Assembly (NCBI GenBank): GCA_017546605.1
Contig: JAFYSH010000017.1
Location: 31,128-95,127, forward strand
DNA from: Bacteroidales bacterium
GTDB lineage: Bacteria > Bacteroidota > Bacteroidia > Bacteroidales > UBA932
DNA: 64,000 nucleotides
Reading direction: 5' to 3'
The translations under genes were made by a program, and so were the position numbers. Positions 56,212 to 63,457 of the stretch are shown piece after piece (the first letter of the stretch is position 1; each line of letters begins with the position of its first letter). The notes beneath the pieces are model-generated. The model made no database searches. It was not told where the DNA came from and saw only the letters and a program-made list of their open reading frames with translations.

Positions 56212-57453
56212 TTACCCCATATAGGCCTGTTGATCAGCACTTAAAGCATCTATCGAGATCCCCCACATGGAGAGACGTTGACGTGCCACAGCTTGATCTA
56301 CCTCTTCGGGAACCCGAACCACTTTTCTATCAGATTGTTGTAAAATGTCTTGATGTTTCACTACGTATTCTGCGCTCAAAGCTTGGATAGCAAAACTCAT
56401 GTCCATAATTTCTGCCGGGTGGCCATCCCCACAGGCCAGATTCACCAATTTTCCTTCGCCCAGCAAATACACGGTACGACCGTTGGACAGACGGAAACCC
56501 TCGATGTTCTTGCGGGCTTCGAATACATCAACGGCCATCTTACGCAAACCGGCCACGTCCACTTCCACATCAAAGTGGCCAGCATTGCAACAAATCGCAC
56601 CGTCCTTCATCAACTCGAAATGACGAGTGCCCACCACATCGTTGCAGCCCGTTACAGTCACAAAATAGTCGCCCAGCGGCGCAGCCTGATCCATGGTCAT
56701 CACCGAGAAGCCATCCATCACTGCTTCCATCGCACGAATCGGGTTTACTTCAGTCACTACCACTTGTGCGCCCAATCCTTTGGCCCGCATTGCCACGCCT
56801 TTGCCACACCAGCCATATCCAGCTACAACCACCGTCTTTCCGGCAACAATCAGGTTGGTAGTCCGGTTGATACCATCCCATACCGACTGCCCCGTTCCAT
56901 AGCGGTTGTCAAACAAGTGTTTGCAGTCAGCATCGTTGACAGTGACCATCGGAAAACGCAAAGCGCCAGCCTTATCCATGGCATACAAACGATGGATACC
57001 GGTTGTGGTTTCTTCACAACCACCTTTTACGCGATCCAACAAGTGTGGATAACGGGTATGAATGAGGTTCACCAAATCACCACCATCATCAATAATGACA
57101 TCCGGACCGATTTCGATCACGCGATTCAAATGACGGTCATATTCTTCAGCTGTTGCTGCATGCCAGGCAAAGACATTCAATCCATCGTGTACCAAAGCTG
57201 CCGCAATATCATCCTGGGTGGACAAGGTATTGCTACCCGTCACATACATCTCAGCTCCACCGGCTGCCAACACCTTGCACAAATATGCCGTCTTGGCTTC
57301 CAAATGTACTGACAAAGCTATCTTCAAACCCCTAAAGGGCAATTCTTTACGAAATCTATCTTCAATTCCTCGCAACAGGTCCATCCGACGGATGACCCAG
57401 TCGATTTTCATTTTTCCACTTTCCCAAAGTTCGGGATTTCTAATTTCACTCAT
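56212..57453 (-). CDS. ahcY: adenosylhomocysteinase, short archaeal/Thermotoga-like form
   Basis: 413 residues. It hydrolyses S-adenosylhomocysteine, the product of SAM-dependent methylation. Motifs are SVHLEAKTAYL, GSNTLSTQDDIAAAL, the catalytic GGCEETTTG and NDADCKHLFDNRYGTGQS, NAD-binding VVAGYGWCGKG and CNAGHFDVEV. Many bacterial enzymes have 430-480 residues and end with a KPDHYRY tail that completes the cofactor site of the neighbouring subunit. Here the end is MWGISIDALSADQQAYMG, like the shorter archaeal and Thermotoga enzymes. Those include forms active on S-inosylhomocysteine, so the exact substrate is open. Confidence 0.93.
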   Translation of the reverse strand: MSEIRNPELWESGKMKIDWVIRRMDLLRGIEDRFRKELPFRGLKIALSVHLEAKTAYLCKVLAAGGAEMYVTGSNTLSTQDDIAAALVHDGLNVFAWHAATAEEYDRHLNRVIEIGPDVIIDDGGDLVNLIHTRYPHLLDRVKGGCEETTTGIHRLYAMDKAGALRFPMVTVNDADCKHLFDNRYGTGQSVWDGINRTTNLIVAGKTVVVAGYGWCGKGVAMRAKGLGAQVVVTEVNPIRAMEAVMDGFSVMTMDQAAPLGDYFVTVTGCNDVVGTRHFELMKDGAICCNAGHFDVEVDVAGLRKMAVDVFEARKNIEGFRLSNGRTVYLLGEGKLVNLACGDGHPAEIMDMSFAIQALSAEYVVKHQDILQQSDRKVVRVPEEVDQAVARQRLSMWGISIDALSADQQAYMG

Positions 57454-57470
57454 ATTCAGTCTATTTTTCG

Positions 57471-57478
57471 CAAAAGTA
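57471..57478 (-). promoter_or_regulatory. predicted -7 element of ahcY
   Basis: Minus strand TACTTTTG, exact consensus, 17 bp before the ahcY ATG; back to back with the GH109 promoter. Confidence 0.5.
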
Positions 57479-57485
57479 ACTATTC

Positions 57486-57516
57486 TTTGCGAAAAGAAAA
57501 CGCTTTCCTATCTTTG
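57486..57516 (+). promoter_or_regulatory. predicted promoter of GH109-NahK-GH92 operon
   Basis: TTTG (57486-57489), 19-bp spacer, TATCTTTG (57509-57516). Both exact; 24 bp to the ATG at 57541. Confidence 0.7.
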
Positions 57517-57540
57517 TGAGTTAGAAAATTTTCTTTTTTT

Positions 57541-58935
57541 ATGAAAAAATTAACCCCTATTTTGTTTGTCGTTTGTAGCCTTATTTTCTTAGCGACAGCC
57601 TGTTCTACTTCAAACTCTCACCTGATTGAAACCCCTATTCCCGCACGCGAAGATGGACAAACCGACGTGGTTGGGCTCACCACCGAACCGTTGGACACCG
57701 TCCGTGTCGGTTTTATCGGACTCGGTATGCGTGGACCCGGTGCTGTGGAACGTTTCACTTACATTCCCGGTACAAAGATTGTCGCTTTGTGTGACGTAGA
57801 ACCGGCTCGTGTGGAAGCTTGTCAAGAAATCCTCCGCCGCCGCAACCTGCCTCAAGCCGCTGCTTACTCGGGCTCGGAAGATGCTTGGAAAGCCTTGTGT
57901 GAACGGGATGACATCGACTTGGTTTATGTGGTTACCGACTGGAAAAACCACGCCCAAATGGGAATCTACGCCATGGAACACGGCAAACACGTGGCCATTG
58001 AGGTTCCGGCAGCGATGACCATGGACGAAATCTGGGCCTTGATCAATACTGCAGAAAAGACCCGCAAACACTGCATGCAGTTGGAAAACTGCGTATATGA
58101 CTTCTTTGAATTGACAACCTTGAACATGGCCCAAAAAGGCTTGTTTGGCGAAGTACTCCACGTAGAAGGCTCCTACATCCACAATTTGGAAGATTTCTGG
58201 CCCTACTATTGGAACAACTGGCGGATGGACTACAACCGCAAACACCGCGGTGATGTATATCCCACCCACGGCCTTGGACCGGCTTGCCAATTGTTGGACA
58301 TTCACCGTGGAGACAAAATGAACTACCTGGTTGCAATGGACACCAAAGCCGTGAACGGACCGGCCTACATCGAACGAACCACCGGAGAAAAAGTGACTGA
58401 TTTCCAAAACGGAGACCATACATTGACACTGATCCGTACTGAAAACGGAAAAACCATCCACATCCAACACAATGTGATGACACCCCGTCCCTACAGCCGG
58501 ATGTACCAGCTCACCGGTACCGACGGATTTGCCAACAAATACCCGATCCAACAATACTGCCTACGCCCGAGCCAAGTGTCTTCCGATGAAATTCCGAACC
58601 ACGAAAACTTGAACGCACACGGTGCTGTATCCAATGAAGTACGCGAGGCCCTGATGCTCAAATACAAACACCCCATCCATCAGGAACTGGAAGAAATTGC
58701 CAAGAAAGTAGGCGGACACGGAGGTATGGACTTCATCATGGACTACCGTCTGGTGTATTGCTTGCGCAACGGGCTTCCTTTGGACATGGACGTATATGAC
58801 TTGGCCGAATGGTGCTGCCTGCCCGAACTGACTGCCTTATCCATTGAAAACAACTCAGCCCCGGTTGCCATCCCCGACTTTACTCGTGGCGCATGGAACC
58901 GCATCCAAGGCTATCGTCACGCATTCGCTGAATAA
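57541..58935 (+). CDS. GH109-like lipoprotein (Gfo/Idh/MocA fold), predicted alpha-N-acetylgalactosaminidase
   Basis: 464 residues with a lipobox (FLATACSTS). A Rossmann NAD-binding domain opens at about residue 57 (RVGFIGLGMRGPGAV ... IVALCDVEPAR). The middle has the GH109 hallmark VYPTHGLGPACQLLDIHRGD; Tyr240 and His243 match the conserved Tyr and His of the founding Elizabethkingia enzyme. GH109 enzymes use a bound NAD to remove terminal alpha-GalNAc, for example from blood group A antigens and mucin. Export and lipidation place it at the cell envelope. The next gene encodes a GalNAc/GlcNAc 1-kinase relative, which supports the assignment. Other GH109-like proteins lack this activity, so it needs a test. 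Confidence 0.83.
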   Translation: MKKLTPILFVVCSLIFLATACSTSNSHLIETPIPAREDGQTDVVGLTTEPLDTVRVGFIGLGMRGPGAVERFTYIPGTKIVALCDVEPARVEACQEILRRRNLPQAAAYSGSEDAWKALCERDDIDLVYVVTDWKNHAQMGIYAMEHGKHVAIEVPAAMTMDEIWALINTAEKTRKHCMQLENCVYDFFELTTLNMAQKGLFGEVLHVEGSYIHNLEDFWPYYWNNWRMDYNRKHRGDVYPTHGLGPACQLLDIHRGDKMNYLVAMDTKAVNGPAYIERTTGEKVTDFQNGDHTLTLIRTENGKTIHIQHNVMTPRPYSRMYQLTGTDGFANKYPIQQYCLRPSQVSSDEIPNHENLNAHGAVSNEVREALMLKYKHPIHQELEEIAKKVGGHGGMDFIMDYRLVYCLRNGLPLDMDVYDLAEWCCLPELTALSIENNSAPVAIPDFTRGAWNRIQGYRHAFAE

Positions 58936-58939
58936 CACC

Positions 58940-60025
58940 ATGAATTCGCTTCAAAATATTGTTTCCCACTTTCAATTAAAGGGAACCGCCTTATCACCGG
59001 AGCCGCTGGGCGCCGGCCTGATCAATGACAGCTACTTGGTCCGAACCGCAGAAAATGACTGTCCGGACTATGTATTGCAACGCATCAATCACGCCATCTT
59101 CCAAGATGTGGACCTGCTGCAACACAACATCCGCTGCGTAACCGAGCACATCCGACACAAACTGGAAGCAGCCCAAACCCCGGACATCGATCGCCGCGTA
59201 CTCAGCTTTATCCCGGCTGAAGACAACAAGGATTATTGGTTCGATGGAAGTCATTATTGGCGAATGATGCGCTACATCAATGACTCCTACACCCACCAAG
59301 CAGTCACCCCGACCTCCTCCCGCAATGCAGGACTTGCCTTCGGACATTTTCAAGCCCAACTGGCCGACCTGCCCCAGCAGCTGGGAGAAACCATCCCGAA
59401 TTTCCACAACATGGAATTCCGGTTACAACAATTGGATGAAGCGGTAGCCGCTGATCCCGTTGGACGTGTTGCCGGCGTGCAGGACTTGCTGGAAGCCATT
59501 GAAACCCGTCGGACCAAAATGTGTCAGGCTGAACAATTACACCGGGAAGGAAAACTCCCCAAACGCATCTGCCACTGCGATACCAAGGTCAACAACATGC
59601 TCTTTGACAAGGACGACAACATCCTCTGCGTCATCGACCTGGACACGGTCATGCCCAGTTTTGTCTTTTCCGACTTCGGAGACTTTCTACGCACAGGTGC
59701 TAACCCGGTTCCCGAAGACGAACCGAACCTGGAGCTGATTGACTTTGACCTGGAAATTTTCAAGGCCTTCACCGAAGGTTACCTGCAAAGCGCCCGGTCC
59801 TTCCTGACCCCCTTGGAAATAGAATTGTTGCCCTACGCCGCGATGTTGTTCCCGTACATGCAATTTGTCCGTTTCCTGACCGACTGGATCAACGGTGACA
59901 CCTACTACAAAATCCAATATCCGCAGCACAACCTGGTGCGTTCCCGCGCACAACACCAGCTTCTCCTTCGCGTGGAGGCTCAAGAAGCAACGATGCGCGA
60001 ATACATCCTCTCTCAAACCTGCTAA
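58940..60025 (+). CDS. nahK: N-acetylhexosamine 1-kinase (NahK-like, APH fold)
   Basis: 361 residues of the aminoglycoside-phosphotransferase fold. It closely follows Bifidobacterium NahK: HCDTKVNNMLFD (catalytic loop Asp and Asn), VIDLDTVMP (Mg-binding Asp), SDFGDFLRTGAN and the late NLVRSRAQHQLL. NahK phosphorylates GalNAc or GlcNAc at C1 with ATP, the first step into UDP-HexNAc or glycolysis. No signal peptide, so it works in the cytosol. The ATG at 58940 is 4 bp after the GH109 stop; a longer in-frame start would overlap that gene by about 90 bp and is less likely. Confidence 0.87.
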   Translation: MNSLQNIVSHFQLKGTALSPEPLGAGLINDSYLVRTAENDCPDYVLQRINHAIFQDVDLLQHNIRCVTEHIRHKLEAAQTPDIDRRVLSFIPAEDNKDYWFDGSHYWRMMRYINDSYTHQAVTPTSSRNAGLAFGHFQAQLADLPQQLGETIPNFHNMEFRLQQLDEAVAADPVGRVAGVQDLLEAIETRRTKMCQAEQLHREGKLPKRICHCDTKVNNMLFDKDDNILCVIDLDTVMPSFVFSDFGDFLRTGANPVPEDEPNLELIDFDLEIFKAFTEGYLQSARSFLTPLEIELLPYAAMLFPYMQFVRFLTDWINGDTYYKIQYPQHNLVRSRAQHQLLLRVEAQEATMREYILSQTC

Positions 60026-60055
60026 CCGCCTAAATCCCCCACATAACCAAAAATC

Positions 60056-63052
60056 ATGAAATTTTTACGCTGGAATTTATTGTTGATGCTTTGCTGCTTG
60101 TCAGCTATCTTGCAAGCCAAAGATCAAAAAGATTATACCCAATACGTCAATCCTCTGGTCGGAACTGACTTCCACGGCCATACCTATCCGGGAGCCGTTG
60201 CCCCTTTCGGTATGGTCCAACTTAGCCCGGATACCCGACTCACCGGTTGGGACGGCTGTTCCGCTTACCACTACTCCGACACCCTGGTGTATGGTTTCAG
60301 CCACACCCACTTGAGCGGAACCGGCTGCTCGGACTATGGTGACATCTTGCTGATGCCCGTTACCGGCTACAAACACGAGGCCATTCGCAACGATTTGTAC
60401 CGTTCGGCTTTCCGTCACGAAGAAGAATTTGCCGCTCCCGGCTACTACCGGGTTTTGCTGGATGACTACAACATCCTGGTGGAACTCACTACGGGCCTTC
60501 GCACAGGGATTCATCGTTACACCTATGAAAAAGGAGCCACTCCGCAAGTCATCCTCGACCTGATCCACCGCGATGAACTTTTGGAAAGTCATCTGGAAGT
60601 CATCAACGAAAATACCGTGCAAGGTATGCGCCGCTCCAGAGCTTGGTCCCAAGACCAACCCATCTACTTCCACTTGGAATTCTCCCGCCCGATTATCAGC
60701 CAACGCTACAATGCAGACAGCACACAAGTGATCTTTGAATTTGCTCCGGCGAAACGCAAAAACGTCCTGGTGACCAAAGTCGGCATCTCCAATCACTCCT
60801 GCGAAAACGCCCGTACCAACTTGTATGCAGAACTTCCCAAAGCAAAATCCTTCGATTTTGATGGCATCCACACAGCTACCCGCAAAGCCTGGAACGACTA
60901 CCTAGGCAAGATTGAAGTAGGCTACCTCCCGAAAAAGCAAAGCAGCGCCAAACGGGATTCCATGGAGCTTGAACACCTGCGCACTTTCTATACAGCCTTG
61001 TATCACACCGCTGTCAGCCCGAACTTGTACTCCAATGCAGGAACACCGGACGAATACACCGTTTTCTCTCTCTGGGACACCTTCCGCGCACTTCACCCGC
61101 TATTTGCCTTGATTGAACGCGAACGCACCGTGGATTTTATGAATACCTTCTTGACCGTTTACGATCAACTGGGCAAACTGCCGATGTGGGAACTTTCCCG
61201 CTACGAAACCGACTGTATGATTGGTTACAACTCCGTATCGGTCATTGCCGATGCAATTGCCAAAGGCATTACCAACTTTGATGTGGAGCGGATGTTTGAA
61301 GCCATGATCGCCAACTCCCGGGAAAAAGAATATGGTATCGATGTATTCCACCAATCTGGACTCGTACTCGCCGAATTGGAACACGAATCCGTCTCTAAAT
61401 CCTTGGAATATGCCTATGATGACTGGTGCATTGCCCAAACAGCCCTGTACCTGTACAACACCACCGGCAAAGCCGAATACCTGGATTACTACCACGAATA
61501 CCTGGGTTATGCCCAATACTACCAAAACAGCTTTGATCCCCAAACTGGCTTTATGCGTGCCCGCCAAGACGGCCGCTGGATTGCCCCTTTCCATCCGGCA
61601 GAGGTAAACAACCACTACACCGAAGCCAACTCTTGGCAATATAGCTTCTTTGTCCCGCACGACATCGCCGGCCACATCCGACTGTTGGGAGGTGACAGCC
61701 TGTACTGCGAAAAGCTGGACCAGTTGTTCACGGCCTCCAGCCGTACCGTTGGCCGCACCCAAGCGGACATCACCGGCCTCATTGGCCAATATGCGCACGG
61801 CAACGAGCCCAGTCACAACTACGCCTACCTCTACGCCTATGCCGGTCAGCCCTGGAAAACCCAAGCCCGCGTCCGCGAAATCATGACCACCCTCTACGAC
61901 TCATCTCCGGATGGTCTTTGCGGAAACGAAGACTGTGGTCAAATGTCAGCCTGGTACGTACTCAGCGCCTTGGGCTTCTATCCGGTAACTCCGGGCTGCG
62001 ATCAGTTTGTCCTGGGATCTGCGCTTTTTGACTACGCCATTCTCCACTTGGAAAACGGCCAAGACTTCCGCATCAACGCCCATTACACCCTCTGCGATGC
62101 AGCCCTCTGCGCGGATCAAGGCATCCTCAACTTCCCGTACATTGCCTCCACTCGTTTGAACGGAGCAGACTATACGCGTACCTACCTGACCAGCGAACAA
62201 ATGCTGCAAGGCGGCACCTTTGACATCGAACTGAGCAAAACCCCGAATTACAAATACGGGATTGCCCAAGCCGATCGTCCTCACACAGCCATTGACAATG
62301 ACCAAAAGATTGTTTGCAATCCCTGGTTTGAAGTAACCGAACCGATGTTTGATAACCAAACAACTGTCAGCATTGCGGCTTACGAGCCGGACCATCAAAT
62401 CTGGTATGCGATTATCGAAGACCGAGGCACAGCAGAAGACGGCATCACCTATCAACGTTATAGCGAGCCCTTGACCTTGCAAGAAAGTTGCATCCTCCGG
62501 GCTTACGCAGTTGCTCCTGATGGAAGAAAGAGCTTCGTCACCGAAACATTTATCACCAAACTCCGTAGCGACCGCAGCATTCAAATTCTGTCCACCTACA
62601 ATCCGCAATACAACGCGGGCGGTGACCGAGGCTTGGTCGATGGCGTCCGGGGCCGTCTCAACTGGCGCACAGGGGGCTGGCAAGGCTTCCAACGCACCGA
62701 CTTCGAAGCCATTGTAGATATCGGCAGCGTGCAGCCGGTTACCTCTATTACGGCGGGCTTCTTACAAGACGCACGTTCATGGATTTGGATGCCCACCTAT
62801 GTAGAATTCTACATCTCGGAGGACGGTACCAACTTTACGGCCTTAGGACGCTTCACACACAACGTTGACTTGAAAGACTACACCATGCAGATTCTGGACT
62901 TGGGTTGGAAATCCAAGCCGGAAGAAGGAGAAGCACCGAAAGCACGTTATGTAAAAGTCTTCGCCAAGAACTACGGTGTCATTCCCGAATGGCACTTGGG
63001 AGCCGGTGGACAAACCTTCATCTTCATCGATGAGATCGACATAAAAAATTAA
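60056..63052 (+). CDS. GH92 family alpha-mannosidase with C-terminal F5/8-type domain
   Basis: 998 residues with a signal peptide (cleavage near LQAKDQ). The N-terminal beta-sandwich opens with YVNPLVGTDFHGHTYPGA, then FSHTHLSGTGCSDYGD. The (alpha/alpha)6 catalytic domain contains GNEDCGQMSAWYVLSALGFYP, which includes the catalytic Glu, and HGNEPSHNYAYLY. GH92 enzymes are Ca2+-dependent exo-alpha-mannosidases acting on N-glycans and related mannans. Residues about 765-840 look like a chitobiase-type/FN3 linker domain and 840-998 like a discoidin (F5/8 type C) carbohydrate-binding domain. It follows nahK by 30 bp and closes the operon. Confidence 0.93.
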   Translation: MKFLRWNLLLMLCCLSAILQAKDQKDYTQYVNPLVGTDFHGHTYPGAVAPFGMVQLSPDTRLTGWDGCSAYHYSDTLVYGFSHTHLSGTGCSDYGDILLMPVTGYKHEAIRNDLYRSAFRHEEEFAAPGYYRVLLDDYNILVELTTGLRTGIHRYTYEKGATPQVILDLIHRDELLESHLEVINENTVQGMRRSRAWSQDQPIYFHLEFSRPIISQRYNADSTQVIFEFAPAKRKNVLVTKVGISNHSCENARTNLYAELPKAKSFDFDGIHTATRKAWNDYLGKIEVGYLPKKQSSAKRDSMELEHLRTFYTALYHTAVSPNLYSNAGTPDEYTVFSLWDTFRALHPLFALIERERTVDFMNTFLTVYDQLGKLPMWELSRYETDCMIGYNSVSVIADAIAKGITNFDVERMFEAMIANSREKEYGIDVFHQSGLVLAELEHESVSKSLEYAYDDWCIAQTALYLYNTTGKAEYLDYYHEYLGYAQYYQNSFDPQTGFMRARQDGRWIAPFHPAEVNNHYTEANSWQYSFFVPHDIAGHIRLLGGDSLYCEKLDQLFTASSRTVGRTQADITGLIGQYAHGNEPSHNYAYLYAYAGQPWKTQARVREIMTTLYDSSPDGLCGNEDCGQMSAWYVLSALGFYPVTPGCDQFVLGSALFDYAILHLENGQDFRINAHYTLCDAALCADQGILNFPYIASTRLNGADYTRTYLTSEQMLQGGTFDIELSKTPNYKYGIAQADRPHTAIDNDQKIVCNPWFEVTEPMFDNQTTVSIAAYEPDHQIWYAIIEDRGTAEDGITYQRYSEPLTLQESCILRAYAVAPDGRKSFVTETFITKLRSDRSIQILSTYNPQYNAGGDRGLVDGVRGRLNWRTGGWQGFQRTDFEAIVDIGSVQPVTSITAGFLQDARSWIWMPTYVEFYISEDGTNFTALGRFTHNVDLKDYTMQILDLGWKSKPEEGEAPKARYVKVFAKNYGVIPEWHLGAGGQTFIFIDEIDIKN

Positions 63053-63059
63053 AAAATAA

Positions 63060-63090
63060 TTTGCGATTTCAAAGAAAGACTGTACCTTTG
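63060..63090 (+). promoter_or_regulatory. predicted promoter of tRNA-Lys(CTT)
   Basis: TTTG (63060-63063), 19-bp spacer, TACCTTTG (63083-63090), 18 bp before the tRNA. It starts 8 bp after the GH92 stop. Confidence 0.72.
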
Positions 63091-63107
63091 CCGTCTCAAA
63101 TAAGGAT

Positions 63108-63180
63108 GCTTCCTTAGCTCAGCTGGTAGAGCACGACACTCTTAATGTTGGGGTCCAGGGTTCGAGCCCCTGAGGGAGCA
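63108..63180 (+). tRNA. tRNA-Lys (CTT)
   Basis: 73-nt cloverleaf: acceptor GCTTCCT/AGGGAGC, D-arm GCTCAGCTGGTAGAGC, anticodon stem CGACA/TGTTG with loop CTCTTAA (anticodon CTT, 63141-63143), T-arm GGGTTCGAGCCCC-like, discriminator A. The next bases are CCA (63181-63183), unlike tRNA-Lys(TTT), where they are CTA. The body from the D-arm to the T-arm is nearly identical to tRNA-Lys(TTT). Confidence 0.97.
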
Positions 63181-63182
63181 CC

Positions 63183-63227
63183 AAAAACGGCCTTACAGAT
63201 ATCTGTGAGGCCGTTTTTACTTTTTTT
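63183..63227. terminator. terminator of tRNA-Lys(CTT)
   Basis: Hairpin 63183-63218 followed by ACTTTTTTT, identical to the one behind tRNA-Lys(TTT). Confidence 0.85.
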
Positions 63228-63240
63228 GTCGACACGTTTT
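63183..63240. repeat. 58-bp perfect repeat, copy 2
   Basis: Exact copy of 37188-37245, again 2-3 bp behind a tRNA-Lys gene. Sequence identity ends at 63240; beyond it the DNA becomes A/T-rich and unlike copy 1. Confidence 0.92.
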
Positions 63241-63433
63241 TCAATATCTTATGCAACAGTCTATCCTGTGGTAATGTTCCTAAGAGTATTTATCGCCCAA
63301 ATGATGATATTGATGCAATTATAATATAAATAGCATTTTGTGGTTTTTATTGAAAGATTGCTTTCGGGACAAAATAAAACATTTATCAGGTCATTTAGTA
63401 TATTGTTTGTCCCGTATTTTTGAATAAAATCAC
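63241..63433. other. A/T-rich stretch before fic, no gene seen
   Basis: About 190 bp with clearly lower GC than the rest of the window. I see no convincing gene (a short minus-strand frame has no family features). It contains the first two of three TTTGTCCCG 9-mers. Confidence 0.5.
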
Positions 63434-63446
63434 TACATTTGTCCCG
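63365..63446. promoter_or_regulatory. candidate operator: three copies of TTTGTCCCG around the fic promoter
   Basis: CGGGACAAA (inverted) at 63365-63373, TTTGTCCCG at 63406-63414 and again at 63438-63446. The third copy overlaps the -7 element TACATTTG (63434-63441), as a repressor site would. Confidence 0.5.
63434..63441 (+). promoter_or_regulatory. predicted -7 element of fic gene
   Basis: TACATTTG, exact consensus, 16 bp before the first ATG (63458). Confidence 0.5.
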
Positions 63447-63457
63447 AAAAGAGAGAA

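Noticed and set aside
56350..57312. 320-codon plus-strand frame opposite ahcY
   Set aside because: Fully antisense to a clear adenosylhomocysteinase; no signal, motif or promoter.
57610..58554. 314-codon minus-strand frame opposite the GH109 gene
   Set aside because: Antisense shadow; Val/Phe/His-rich and without recognisable domain.
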